Assembly: GCF_023343835.1 (NCBI RefSeq)
Contig: NC_064433.1
Span: forward strand, 53,968,871-54,032,870
Length of the DNA stretch: 64,000 bases
Source of the DNA: Lagopus muta
Lineage: Eukaryota; Chordata; Aves; Galliformes; Phasianidae
Direction of reading: 5' to 3'
Part shown: positions 1 to 10,830 of the stretch, piece after piece
How the letters are laid out: every line of letters begins with the position of its first letter
Position numbering within the stretch: the first letter of the stretch is position 1
Made by a program: the position numbers and the translations under genes
The notes under the pieces: generated by a model
What the model saw: the letters and a program-made list of their open reading frames with translations, nothing else
Databases searched by the model: none
Told to the model about the DNA's origin: nothing

Positions 1-1413
1 GAACGAGCGCTCTAGCCAGTGCTGCATGTGGAGTGCGCAGAAGGATTCTTCCTCTTTCCACTATCTGGTGCTGCCTGCCTCTACTGCAGGCTCCCGCGCG
101 CTTGCCGGTGGGACTGGACGATGGTCCTCAGATGCCTCTGCATGAAGTTGATTTGAGCCTCCATGTTGCAGAGCAGGTCAGAAACATTGATGTCGTCCTT
201 TCCTCGATGCTCTGTTCTTACAGAGACTGAGGCTTTAGGTCCCGTTTCCTGGAAGTGACGGAGCGTGGGCACAGTGAAAGGGATGCAGGCTCATTTTGCA
301 GAGAGCATTGCCCTGCAGAGCAAGCCCCTGCAGGGCTACTCTCTCTGCACAATGCATGTTAGTAGCTCCCCTGTCCCCATAGTTGTCTTAGTCTTCTCCA
401 GAGGCCACGGGCAATGCTCAGCAGGCTCTGGATGCAGATGTGTTTCGCGACATGTGTGAGGATCCAGGTTACCCCTCTCTGCTCAAGGTTGTCCCAGAGG
501 TGGCCCAGAGTATCGTGCAAGCACAGGACTTTCTACTTGGGGCCCAGGGACTGCTGCTTTGGGTCCTCTGGCATGACAACCTTGCTGACCCTGTAGCGGA
601 TGCGTCTGGGGCATTCCGAAAGGCCCAGCTGGTGGGGCCAGTTGGAGGCACGGTGCTGGGCATTGATGAGCAGCTGCCCCTCAAGAAACACCAGCTACTT
701 GTTGCCATTCCCAGAGCTGACAGGACACGTGTTAAGCCAAACCAGCGGGGCCGGTTGGAGGAACTGGATGCTCCTGCAGCTGAGGAACGTCTGTCTTTTT
801 GTCCCCGTTACAAATCCAGGCAAAGTGGATGCAACAACCAGGACGGAATCCAGCATGTGGGGACATAGAGTGCTGTGGTCAGGAAGAGAGTCAGGTGAGC
901 TTCATCCTGATCTCTCCCGAAGATCAGTCTCAACACAGAAGCAGCTGTCACCCAGAGCACAGCTCCAGCCGTGATCACCAGTGGCTGCCCCAAATGGCTG
1001 TGCTGGGAGAGGCCACCAATGTGACTTAAGAGTTAAGACCGATGTCATGCCGTGCCACAAAGCCTTGTACCTTAGCCTAGCCACAGGGTTCCCAGTGTGC
1101 CCTGGTGTATTCTCCAGTGGCCTTTTTAGATTAGGATCTCATCAAGGCAGAGGGTCAGAGCTCAGAGAATTCCTCTAGGTGCTCCAGATGCCGAAGATGA
1201 ACCCAGCAGAGCATGGGCACCACTGACTTGCAGGGCAGTGCTCAGCTGCCAGGATGTGGGCCCATTCTCCTCCTTCCTACTAGGGGTTCCTACTGGGAAC
1301 ATTGCAGCCGTGAGTACAGGAGTCAGGAGAGGAAAGGCAGCCCTTAGTGCCTGAAGCAGCAGCCTTGCCACAGCACTCCCTTGCATTGCTGCCTTTTCTG
1401 AAGTCCTTCCACT
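1..1413 (-). repeat. Type L unit 1 (1413 bp), pseudogene-like
   Basis: The unit starts at GAACGAGCGCTC. On the minus strand it contains relatives of both exons of the 32.7-33.8 kb gene model. The exon 2-like part (about 35-248) keeps an AG acceptor at 249-250 but has an in-frame stop after its coiled section. The exon 1-like part runs from 371 to about 920. Its donor is mutated (GG in place of GT just below 371), and the start region reads ATG followed by a stop at the fifth codon. Hence this copy is a broken relative. Bases 1025-1413 are a tail with no exon-like sequence. Confidence 0.85.
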
Positions 1414-2625
1414 GAACGAGCGCTCTAGCCAGTGCTGCATGTGGAGTGCGCAGAAGGATTCTTCCTCTTTCCACTATCTGGTGCTGCCTGCCTCTACTGC
1501 AGGCTCCCGCGCGCTTGCCGGTGGGACTGGACGATGGTCCTCAGATGCCTCTGCATGAAGTTGATTTGAGCCTCCATGTTGCAGAGCAGGTCAGAAACAT
1601 TGATGTCGTCCTTTCCTCGATGCTCTGTTCTTATGGAGACTGAGGCTTTAGGTCCCGTTTCCTGGAAGTGACGGAGCGTGGGCACAGTGAAAGGGATGCA
1701 GGCTCATTTTGCAGAGAGCATTGCCCTGCAGAGCAAGCCCCTGCAGGGCTACTCTCTCTGCACAATGCATGTTAGTAGCTCCCCTGTCCCCATAGTTGTC
1801 TTAGTCTTCTCCAGAGGCCACGGGCAATGCTCAGCAGGCTCTGGATGCAGATGTGTTTCGCGACATGTGTGAGGATCCAGGTTACCCCTCTCTGCTCAAG
1901 GTCGTCCCAGAGGTGGCCCAGGGTGTCGTGCAAACTGAAGCCATTCTTCTTGGGGCCTGGGGACTGCTGCTTTGGTTCCCATGGAGTGTCAACCTTGCTG
2001 ACACTGTACCACATCCAGCTGGGCATTCCGAAAGGCCCAGCTGGCGGGGCCAGTTGAAGGCACGGCGCTGGGCATCTATGGACAGCTGCTGCCCTTGGGA
2101 TGCTGTCTTTTGGTCGCCATCCTCCGTTGCTACTTGGCAGGAGGATAGACCAAGCCAGCAGGGCCAGCTGGAGGCATGGTGCTGGGTATCGATGAGCAGC
2201 TGCCCCTCAGGAAGCACCAGCTTCTTGTTGCCATTCCCAGACCTGATGGGACAGGTGGTTAAGCCAAAGCAGCGGGGCAGGATGGAGGTGCCGGTCTCAA
2301 CTGGATGCTGCTGCTGCTGCTGAGCAAGGTGTGGCTTTTTGTCCCAATTACAAATCCAGGCAAAACAGCTGGCTCAGATAATTCTTCTAGGTGCTTCTGA
2401 GGCTGCAGATGAATCCAGCAGGGCATGGGCACCACTGACTTGCAGGGTAGTGCTCAGCTGCCAGGATGTGGGCCCATTCTCCTCCTTCCTACTAGGGGTT
2501 CCTACTGGGAACATTGCAGCCGTGAGTACAGGAGTCAGGAGAGGAAAGGCAGCCCTTAGTGCCTGAAGCAGCAGCCTTGCCACAGCACTCCCTTGCATTG
2601 CTGCCTTTTCTGAAGTCCTTCCACT
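1414..2625 (-). repeat. Type S unit 1 (1212 bp), pseudogene-like
   Basis: The left part is like type L up to the exon 1-like region. The exon 1-like part (1784-2370) is a diverged version with two copies of a 114-bp internal sub-repeat (from about 2048 and 2162), where L has one. The start-codon and promoter portion found in L is missing: at about 2372 the sequence jumps to the common tail. Without a start region and with the same GG donor, it is not a functional gene copy. Confidence 0.85.
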
Positions 2626-4050
2626 GAACGAGCGCTCCAGCCAGTGCTGCATGTGGAGTGCGCAGAAGGATTCTTCCTCTTTCCACTATCTGGTGCTGCC
2701 TGCCTCTACTGCAGGCTCCCGCGCGCTTGCCGGTGGGACTGGACGATGGTCCTCAGATGCCTCTGCATGAAGTTGATTTGAGCCTCCATGTTGCAGAGCA
2801 GGTCAGAAACATTGATGTCGTCCTTTCCTCGATGCTCTGTTCTTATGGAGACTGAGGCTTTAGGTCCCGTTTCCTGGAAGTGACGGAGCGTGGGCACAGT
2901 GAAAGGGATGCAGGCTCATTTTGCAGAGAGCACTGCCCTGCAGAGCAAGCCCCTGCAGGGCTACTCTCTCTGCACAATGCATGTTAGTAGCTCCCCTGTC
3001 CCCATAGTTGTCTTAGTCTTCTCCAGAGGCCACGGGCAATGCTCAGCAGGCTCTGGATGCAGATGTGTTTCGCGACATGTGTGAGGATCCAGGTTACCCC
3101 TGTCTGCTCAAGGTTGTCCCAGAGGTGGCCCAGAGTATCGTGCAAGCACAGGACTTTCTACTTGGGGCCCAGGGACTGCTGCTTTGGGTCCTCTGGCGTG
3201 ACAACCTTGCTGACCCTGTAGCGGATGCGTCTGGGGCATTCCGAAAGGGCCAGCTGGTGGGGCCAGTTGGAGGCACGGTGCTGGGCATTGATGAGCAGCT
3301 GCCCCTCAAGAAACACCAGCTACTTGTTGCCATTCCCAGAGCTGACAGGACACGTGTTAAGCCAAACCAGCGGGGCCGGTTGGAGGACCTGGTCTCAACT
3401 GGATGCTCCTGCAGCTGAGGAAGGTCTGTCTTTTTGTCCCCGTTACAAATCCAGGCAAAGTAGATGCAACAACCAGGACGGAATCCAGCACGTGGGGACA
3501 TAGAGTGCTGTGGTCAGGAAGAGAGTCAGGTGAGCTTCATCCTGATCTCTCCCGAAGATCAGTCTCAACACAGAAGCAGCTGTCACCCAGAGCACAGCTC
3601 CAGCAGTGATCACCAGCGGCTGCCCCAAATGGCTGTGCTGGGAGAAGCTGCCAATGTGACTTAAGAGTTAAGACCGATGTCATGCCGTGCCACAAAGCCT
3701 TGTACCTTAGCCTGGCCACAGGGTTCCCAGTGTGCCCTGATGTGTTCTCCAGTGGCCTTTTTAGATTAGGATCTCATCAAGGCAGAGGGTCAGAGCTCAG
3801 AGAATTCCTCTAGGTGCTCCAGATGCCGAAGATGAACCCAGCAGAGCATGGGCACCACTGACTTGCAGGGTAGTTCTCAGCTGCCAGGATGTGGGCCCAT
3901 TCTCCTCCTTCCTACTAGGGGTTCCCACTGGGAACATTGCAGCCGTGAGTACAGGAGTCAGGAGAGGAAGGGCAGCCCTTAGTGCCTGAAGCAGCGGCCT
4001 CGCCACAGCACTCCCTTGCATTGCTGCCTTTTCTGAAGTCCTTCCACTGA
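2626..4050 (-). repeat. Type L unit 2 (1425 bp)
   Basis: A type L unit like 1-1413, carrying a 10-bp insertion (GGTCTCAACT region near 3390) that the matching unit at 23327-24741 lacks. The same words occur at this point in S units, so short gene conversion from an S unit is a simple explanation. The donor is mutated and the exon 2-like stop is present, as in the other L units. Confidence 0.85.
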
Positions 4051-4235
4051 ACGAGCGCTCTAGCCAGTGCTGCATGTGGAGTGCGCAGAAGGATTCTTCC
4101 TCTTTCCACTATCTGGTGCTGCCTGCCTCTACTGCAGGCTCCTGCATGCTTCCCCGTGGGAGTGGAAGAGGTTCCTCAGGTGCCTCTCCATTGTGTCTAT
4201 GTCGGTCTCCATGTGGCGGAGCCGGTCATAAGCAC
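4051..4235 (-). pseudogene. Truncated exon 2-like fragment
   Basis: This is the last exon 2-like piece at the end of the left array. It follows the L unit for about 80 bp, then diverges toward the sequence class of the 32.7-kb exon 2 (shared words around 4170-4225). It stops at about 4235, before the splice acceptor. The copy B equivalent is 24742-24927. It marks the array edge. Confidence 0.7.
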
Positions 4236-4259
4236 TGGGTATATAGATAAGAAAAGTAC

Positions 4260-4400
4260 CTCTCTCCTCCTGTTACGCAGGCTAAATCTGCCCTCTTGCA
4301 GTCTAAAGCCTTTTTCCCTCGTCCTGTTGCTACAGGCCCTTACTAAAAAGTCCCTCCCAATCTTTCCTGCAGGCCCCTTTCAGGTTCTGGGATGTCACCA
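4260..4400 (-). mobile_element. CR1 LINE fragment
   Basis: The plus strand shows CR1 3'-region words in reverse complement (CTGCCCTCTTGCAGT, AAAAAGTCCCTCCC, CCTTTCAGG). It is short and truncated at both ends. It is repeated at 24952-25092 in copy B. Confidence 0.75.
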
Positions 4401-4512
4401 TCAAACCATTTGCATTTGTTTAATAGGTGTTGCGTGCCTCCCTGAGTGGAGGTAAGGAGTTACCTGAGCTTTTTAACCGTGCACCTCCACCTCCCTTAGT
4501 GCAGGTGTTTAA

Positions 4513-5820
4513 TTGTATTGGAAAATGAGTGACAACACTTACACCATGAAAAGTGAAGATGCATTATTTGATCTTTTAGCAAAGCATGGTGCTCGACTCT
4601 CTTTATCAGGTATGGATTGGGCACGACAGAACTGGTGTAACTTGCAGGGTGTTTTGGACCGTATTGGTGTTCTGCAAAAGAATGCTCCTACCTGAGCTGG
4701 AAAAGGAAAGTCGTTTATTTGTGCCGTACTCGGGGCTACTTTAAAAGCAGCCGTGGAGTTCCGAGATGAAAAGCGTTCGGCAGAAACCCAAAGTATAAAA
4801 GCACTGCAGGAATCGGTTTCAAGTAACACAAGGATTGGTAAAAACTCTGCAGAATCAAATGGTGAACCCTGAGGAACAATTAGAAAGAGAGAAACGTATT
4901 TCAGCTTTGTTGCAAATGGCTTTTAAGGAACTGTAACCCCTAACCATCTGCAGTCAGGAAACAGTATGGACATGGGGGGCGGTTGCCCAAGAGTTAATTA
5001 ACTATGGAAGAAAATATGGGCCGGTGATGTCTTCCTCCACTACATTTGAGCCAAGGGAAGTAAGACTTGCAGCAGTCAGCCTTGCCCCCAGGCCTCCTAA
5101 CCCAAAGCTCAATGGGACTGGAAGGGTCTCATTGTCAGTAAAAACAGGTAGGTGAAATATTGATCATAAACGTAATTGTCTCTGGACACTGGGCTGGCAA
5201 AAGGGTGTTCCACGAGATCTGACGAATGGATTACCCACTGTCAGGTTAGAGAAATTAGTGAACTGGTGGCCAGAACAAAAGCTCCAGAATCTTGAGGAGA
5301 GCAAAACCCCAGGTCCTAGGGCCTCTCCCAGGAAACCTGAGTGGCTATCCAAGCCATTAGAAAACTGATGTCTTTGCCCCTCTCAAGTGAGCGGGGTAGA
5401 GGCGATGAAGGGTGGATGCATGAGAAGGCTCACAACAAAGGGAAACAAGATCCTCGATTTAACACCTTCTGCCAAAGGCCTCACCACTCTTGCCAGTTAT
5501 CCCTGTGAGTCACAGTCCAGTGGCTGATAAGGCAGGGAAACACTCTTACCTCCCTGGCCAGACTGTGTCGATTCACTCAGCTAGCCTGAGGCCAGTTTCC
5601 CTAACCTTAACGGGATCCCTTAACAAATATCCTTGGAAGGCTAAAGACACCCCGAAAAAGGAATATGAAATCAACACTTGCTGGATTGTTTCCTCATTTT
5701 TTAACCACGTTAACAAAGCCCAGAAAGGGCAAGTCGGTGCCTTGTTTTATTTTACAGAAGATCACCGTGGGACCTTGACAGAACACAAAAAGGCTAATAG
5801 CTGATTTTACCCTTTTGTAT
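4513..5820 (+). mobile_element. ERVL-like gag/pol remnant, copy A
   Basis: Several short translated stretches on the plus strand look retroviral. 4513-4695 gives a 60-aa piece with DALFDLLAKHGARL and MDWARQNWCNLQG. 4860-4935 continues a helical gag-like segment. About 4965-5370 encodes WTWGAVAQELINYGRKYGPV and then WTLGWQKGVPRDL, typical of avian ERVL-like polyproteins. 5490-5804 encodes a 104-aa piece resembling an integrase C-terminal domain (PWKAKD, then INTCWIVSSF). The pieces lie in different frames with stops between them, including a TGA at 5154-5156 that copy B reads as CGA. No LTR is recognisable. The ERV call is firm; class III is my reading from remembered motifs. Confidence 0.65.
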
Positions 5821-7896
5821 TTTGTGACAGAAATACTGAAGATTTGATCATGCTAGAATACTGAATGTACTTCTTGATTACATTTTTTGGTTGCAATAGT
5901 GTTATGTTTTGTGTTGTTGTGGGTGTGGGTGGTGATTGATATCAATCCTTGGATCTGTTAAACTTCACAGCTGGCTTCAGGGTTTTTACAGGTCATCTTG
6001 GCTTACTGGTACTCCCTGCACAGTGATACCATTTCTTCTGACCCCTTCTTTCACCCCTTTCTACCAAACTGATTATGATTTGCATGTAACTCCTCCAGAG
6101 TGCTTCCAAATTCCTAACAAACTGGTAAGTGAATCAAGGGACCCATCTAATATCTGTTCGATGTGGTCACAAAAGAAATGTATCATAAAGCCTTTTGCAC
6201 TGATGCTTTTCAGTGTCACACCAGTCCAGGAGTTCCATCCAAAACGTGGTTGTTGGAAAGTGCCTAAGGTTTAATAAGACGTGTGTATGTTGCTGGGATA
6301 ACCCCTCTCTGATGGTTTGTACTGTAGGGGTATCCTGCACACACTATCCTGCGAAAAGTTCTGTGGACTGTAACAACACTTGAAATGCCAAACTAATATT
6401 TTTATCTCTCAGCATTTGAATTGCTTTGGAAATGCTCAAGTGGAAAGTTCTCAGGACACTAAATCACCTTAGAAAACATTGCATGACAAGTCCACCTACT
6501 GTCAAATTAGACTAGATACGCTTTTAGTGAATTAACTGAGGTGTAATATTGTATGGCTATTCATAAACACCACAACCTCTACTGAAGAACTCCCATCTGG
6601 TTTTCTAAAATTTGGCAGTTTGTGCAACCGAATATTGTGAATCTTTCTGAAAAGTCATCAAGGGTCTGTAGATCCTCTTCATATAGTGCTGTGGTTGTGA
6701 CTGTCCTCGTGGTGTAGCAGTGCTGTAGATGACACAAGATATCCAGTGTCACATCTATCAGTTTTTGATGTGATAATGTATGTGTGTATACACTCTTTTC
6801 AGAGAGCAATAATCATCAGAGAGTGGTATGAAACACATCGTGGCGGTGCCACAGGTCATGAGCTGTAGCATCTTCATTACCCTAGAGGTGAATTATAATG
6901 GCTAAGAGAAAGGAGAACGCTCATCCTGATGAAAATTGTTACTGTGTGTATCCATGAACCCATCAGACAGAAACAGTTTTGAGAAAAGCAGCATTTTCTC
7001 TGAGGTCTGGCAATGGACAGTGATGGGCTGTTGTCCAGAGTGTTGCTTTCTTGGCTGCAGCAGGGATCAGAGTCCTGGATCCAGTTGGGCATGAGCCCTC
7101 TGCTGGTGCCCTCCTCCCTGAGCATGGCAAAGTTTTCTGCAGACAGCAAAACTTGCTTCTCAATATAAAAATCACTCTTAATAATGATATTAAATCGGAA
7201 TGTTTCTTAGTAATTGTTACAGTAATAGCAGTGTTCTCACTTTACATATTTTACTTCTGGCTTCTGCAGAAACAATACTAAAAAAGAAAACAAACAAGCA
7301 AAAACACCCACTAAAACAGCATCAGATTAGATCCTAAGGAGTTATAGTATAACACTGTCATTTTATCTAAAGAATCGAGGAACCCTTTTATTTTTTATTG
7401 GTCTCAGTATTGCAACAAATCCTCTTTGTTTACTTATGAAAAGAGCCAATTGAATGAGCAGGGAAACAGTGAGCTACATAATGCAAACAGGAGCTGTCTG
7501 GGCTCTTACTGACGGGTTTTCCTCTTGTCCTTTTATTTCTCCTGGACTTCTGCAGCTGGCTGCTGTTGAAGAGAAGATACCAGGCTGATCTGAGGTGGCC
7601 ATTCCTGGGTACTACGGGCATTTGTAGATGCTTTGTTAACTTGATCAACTTGAAGGCTTAGGAGCCTGAATGCAATGGGTGTAGGATACAGTTAAAATGA
7701 AATCCAGAAAGGAGCCTTAGGTACCAAAATGATGGGTCAAATTAATCCTTCGTCATTCATCACTAAAAAAGCAGAATGACTCTATGACGCATTGCAGGTT
7801 GTGTTTTTCCAACCTTACTTCCTTATCCCCACCATTTTGAGGTCACTATTCATAGAGGTGAGAGATGGGAAGGTGAAGACCCTAGTTGAATTGAAA
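5821..7896. other. Unassigned duplicated segment (copy A)
   Basis: This is A/T-richer sequence between the ERVL remnant and the family start-region fragment, duplicated at 26514-28589. The longest open frame (5936-6274, +, 112 codons) starts at a non-ATG codon and resembles nothing I recognise. It could be a decayed continuation of the retroelement, such as an envelope region, but no motif supports that. I see no RNA gene, splice model or promoter here. Confidence 0.5.
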
Positions 7897-8028
7897 TCTC
7901 CCTCAGCTTGGATTAATACTGCAATCACTGATTTGCTGGATGAAAGCCGGGTAAATGCTAGGCATACAGCTGTTTCTTGAAGCAAGGCAGCAGACTCCAC
8001 CTTTTTTGAAGCCTAATCTGTGACATGA
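7897..8028. repeat. Short duplicated block also at 11613 and 28590
   Basis: About 130 bp beginning CAGCTTGGATTAATACTGC recur nearly identically at 11625-11746, where they follow the diverged NT5DC3 intron 1 copy, and at 28590-28721 in copy B. The block has no coding or RNA features that I recognise. It acts as a junction marker between rearranged segments. Confidence 0.85.
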
Positions 8029-8034
8029 GAATCT

Positions 8035-8180
8035 CACATGAGAATCTGGCTGAGCTTCATCCTGTTCTCTCCCAAAGGTCAATCTCAGCACAAAACCAGC
8101 TGTCACCCAGACCAGAGCTCCAGCAGTGAGCACCAGCGGCTGTCCCAAATGAGTGTGCTGGGGGAGGCTGCCATTGTGGA
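8035..8180 (-). pseudogene. Start-region fragment of the amplified family (copy A)
   Basis: The minus strand matches the region around the start codon of the 33.3-33.8 kb gene model: the 5' leader, the purine-rich GGGAGAGAACAGG context, and ATG at 8058-8060 followed by codons for K-L-S-Q-I-L. The homology then breaks off. No exon body follows. The copies are at about 28728-28873 (B) and 43655-43815 (C). Confidence 0.75.
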
Positions 8181-8487
8181 CATGTGGACAATGTGGACAA
8201 TGTTGGACGTGACTTTAAGGAAAGATTTCATAATAATGAAAGAATTAGTAATAGCGGGGAACAGTGTACTTCAGCTTCACTCCATTGTTATTTCCCATTA
8301 GCAGTACTTTTGGTCTAGTAGACTGAAATACCAGAAGCATGCTTTTCTATTGGCCCACAAAAAAGCTACAAATGGGACTGTTGTCTAGATTTGGACCAAC
8401 GTGGCTCCTTGGCATGCAGCAGGGCAGCCATGCACCCAGCTCGGGCTTGGGCCTCTACACCCAAATCCCAGCTCCACTTCCTCCCTT
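8180..8487. other. No gene seen; short GTGGACAAT iteration
   Basis: Sequence between the start-region fragment and the CR1. It begins with a short iteration of GTGGACAAT-like words (8175-8205). Nothing else is recognisable. It is repeated in copies B and C. Confidence 0.5.
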
Positions 8488-8832
8488 CCAGAGAGTCAAT
8501 GTATGGTTAGACTGGGAAGGGACCTTTAAGATGATGTAGGTCCAAACCCCCAGCTATAGGCAGGGCCGCCTCCCTCTGGACCAGGCTGCTCCAGGCCCCA
8601 TGGGGGCTGGCCTTGAATGCCTCAAGGCTGGGGGCATCCAGAACCTGACTGGGCAGCCGGTCCCAGTGTCTCACCAGCCTCATGGTAAAAGGAAAGAATT
8701 TCTTCCTGTTATCTAGACTAATCTGCCCTCTTGCAGTTTAAAGCCATTTCCCCTTGTCCTGTCGCTGCGTGCCCTGATTAAAAAGTCCCTCCCCAGCTTT
8801 CCTGCAGGCCCCCTTCAGGTCCTGGAAGGCCG
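8488..8832 (-). mobile_element. CR1 LINE, 3' half, interrupted
   Basis: Read on the plus strand this is the reverse complement of a CR1 3' region (GACTGGGAAGGGACCTTTAAG near the start, then the gcatccagaacctgactggg and CCTTGTCCTGTCGCTG blocks). The element stops at about 8832 and resumes at about 9999. It was therefore split by the LTR/gag fragment. Copies: 29181-29525 and 44130-44471. Confidence 0.9.
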
Positions 8833-8842
8833 CTAGCACGGG

Positions 8843-9147
8843 TGTGTGGGAATACAAGGAGCACAGTACCGATCAGCAGCTGTGGAGCAAGACAAAGCAT
8901 GAAAGGCAAGGGCACTTCTAGAAGGAAAGGAACAGCTCAGGGCTCTGACTGGATAAGCGCCCGCCCCCGTGAACGGCTGGGGAGCGTCCGTAGAATGCTC
9001 TGTTGACATGTAAATGTGGCTGGGAAAGTGGTGGGGCCGGGTGGGACAGCTAGAGAAAGAAAACTTGTGAAGGTATGTAAGCGATGTGAGAATTTGCAGT
9101 GAACGATGTGGATCGTTCCCTTCTGAGTCCGTGCATCAGACGCTGCA
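8843..9147 (+). mobile_element. Putative 5' LTR of betaretrovirus-like ERV (copy A)
   Basis: The region begins with TGTGTGGG and ends TGCA two bases before a primer binding site, as a 5' LTR should. It is about 300 bp and G/C-rich toward the 3' side. I see no convincing TATA box or AATAAA, so internal U3/R/U5 limits cannot be set. The left limit is inferred from where the CR1 stops. Copies: 29536-29840 (B), 44482-44786 (C). Confidence 0.6.
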
Positions 9148-9149
9148 AA

Positions 9150-9167
9150 TGGCGCCCACCGCGTGGA
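9150..9167 (+). other. Primer binding site, tRNA-Lys type (copy A)
   Basis: TGGCGCCCACCGCGTGGA closely resembles the complement of a tRNA-Lys 3' end (TGGCGCCCAACGTGG), differing mainly by an inserted base. Its position directly after the LTR end supports a betaretrovirus-like element. Equivalent sites are at 29843-29860 and 44789-44806. Confidence 0.65.
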
Positions 9168-9992
9168 GCAAACGAAGCCGAGGCTGAGCGAGCCCGGCCC
9201 GGCAGCGCCGCCCGACTCCAGTGCGGAGAGATTGATTGGCGCGCGGCCGCAGCGTTCTGCAGGCCAGAAGGTGAGCAGTCGGGAGCTACGGGGAGTTCGC
9301 CAAGGACGGAGCAACAAGTAACTGTGGAAGCATTACGGCTAAAGCTTCAGAATCAGCCTTCAGCCGCTTCAGCATTAGCTACCCTTCTTAAATGGCTGAG
9401 CCAAACGTCCCCGAATTTCCGAGAACTGGGTTCTCTCCGCGCGGAGAGCTTTGCGACAAAGTTGGCACGGGACTCTGGGAGGCTTCTATGACTAAAGACA
9501 GAACGGCTGCTAAGCTCGTGCCTGTTTTGCGCCACATAATGGAAGGGCTTAAGCAAATTGGACGAGGAAGAATTTCTTCCGACTGTTCCCCATCGCCCTC
9601 CCTCCCACCCCCGCTGCTGCCCCTCGGTGTGGAAAGCAGCCCCTGCCCAGACCCGAGCCGCGGCTCCGACCCCGCTCCCGGCCGGGGAGAAGAGAAATCG
9701 TGCCCCGCCCCCGACGCTCGCCGTGACGCTGCCGCCCTCCGGCCCGCTTACGTCGCCTGATGCTGGTCCGGTAGATCCGGAAGACGAACCGAACGTTTTC
9801 CCCCCGATAGTAATTTGAAGGGTGCGGGAAAGAAAAAATTGTCTAGGGCGTACTACGGTGCTTTAGAGCAGTGCAGAAAAGAAGCGATATTAGGGGGTGA
9901 CGCTGATACAAGCGCCGCAAGCCTTTCCTGCGTTGTGTCGTGCAAATCAGCCCCCCCACTTGGAATCCCTGCCTTATGAGGCACTAAAGGAA
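9168..9992 (+). pseudogene. Betaretrovirus-like leader and gag fragment (copy A)
   Basis: After the leader, about 9318-9491 encodes a matrix-like helical segment (LLKWLSQTSPNFRELGSL). A frame change follows near 9490, and the next matrix-like part (AKLVPVLRHIMEGLKQI) lies in another frame. A long proline-rich linker (9560-9818) ends at a stop. The last piece has the AYYGALEQCRKEA motif and then the YEAL-KEL words expected at the start of a capsid domain, where the element is cut off. No protease, polymerase or 3' LTR is present. It is a defective fragment. Confidence 0.6.
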
Positions 9993-9998
9993 CTAGCA

Positions 9999-10435
9999 GG
10001 TCTGCTTGGAGCCTTCTGTGCTCCAGGCTGAAGAGCCCCAGCTCTGTCCTTATAGGGGAGGTGCTCTGGCACTCTGATCATCTTTGTGGCCCTCCTCTGG
10101 ACCCACTCCAACAGCTTGGTGTCCTTCTTGTGTTCGGGGCTCCTGAGCTGGGCGCAGTACCCCAAGTGGGGTCTCCCAAGAGCAGAGCAGTGGGGCAGAC
10201 CCACCTCCCTCGACCTGCTGGTCACGTTTCTCTTGATGCAATGCAGGATACAGTTGGCCTTCTGGGCTGCAAGCACATACTGCTGGCTCGTGGTGAATCA
10301 TCAAAGGACGCTCCCAAATGCTTGTCCCCAGGGCTGCTCTCAACCCATTCTCCAGCGCGCCGTTATCCGTGCTCAGGATTGCATTGAAGCAGGTGCAGGG
10401 CCTTGCCCTTGGTGTTGCTGAAATTCATGAGGTTG
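9999..10435 (-). mobile_element. CR1 LINE, continuation after the nested ERV (copy A)
   Basis: The CR1 sequence resumes with GCTTGGAGCC and continues through the GTGGCCCTCCTCTGGACCC block of the ORF2 C-terminal region in reverse complement. On the minus strand the reading frame is interrupted. Together with 8488-8832 it forms one CR1 with the ERV fragment nested inside. Copy C: 45638-46075. Confidence 0.88.
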
Positions 10436-10830
10436 GTCGGCATGGGCTCACCTCTCAACCCTGTCCAGGTCTCTCTGGACAGCATCCCTCCCCTCTTGTG
10501 TGTCCACTCCCAGGGCTGCTACCTGGGAGATGCATGGAGAGAAACAGCTGAGCAACTTTGAGTTGGAATTGGCAATGCAGTCAGTGGGCATGGTGGTGCT
10601 GGTTTGACAGCTGGACTTGATGGTCCTTTCCAGAAGAGTAGAGGTCTTCTCCAGCTTCCACGATTGCACAGTTCTGTGTGGATCTCTGTGGTAATACAGC
10701 AGCCTGCTCATGTAGTGTATGGGGAAAGGAATGTATTTTCTTGTTTAGGAACTTTGTGTGCTGCTGTACTCTCTCCTCTGTGGAAGAGGTCTGCTTTTTC
10801 TTCTGTATCCACGCTTTGCCTCTTTTTTCC
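10436..10830. other. No gene seen; includes a CR1-type 3' piece
   Basis: 10580-10640 carries plus-strand CR1 3'-end words (GGCATGGTGGTGCTGG, GACTTGATGGTCCTTTCCAG). The rest, to 10830, is pyrimidine-rich unique sequence. No splice-consistent coding model is visible. Confidence 0.45.

Larger units (their letters stand above)
1..9742. repeat. Segmental duplication copy A
   Basis: This block matches 20702-30438 almost base for base. Landmarks such as unit starts, the ERVL fragment, the CR1 and the LTR are all displaced by 20691-20701 bp. The offset changes by 10 bp where the L unit at 2626-4050 carries a 10-bp insertion (near 3390) that its partner lacks. The block holds an L-S-L array, an ERVL-like fragment, an unassigned 2-kb segment, a start-region fragment of the amplified family, and a CR1 with a nested LTR/gag fragment. 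Copy A runs off the left edge, so its true length is unknown. Only scattered single-base differences are seen, suggesting a recent event or gene conversion. Confidence 0.93.

Noticed and set aside
440..868. Plus-strand open frame of 142 codons in every L unit
   Set aside because: It lacks an ATG start and overlaps the exon 1-like region antisense. Splice signals, start context and poly(A) signal all favour the minus strand.
5936..6274. A 112-codon open frame after the ERVL-like remnant as a host gene
   Set aside because: Non-ATG start, no motif and no splice or promoter support. The frame is shared by A and B only through duplication.
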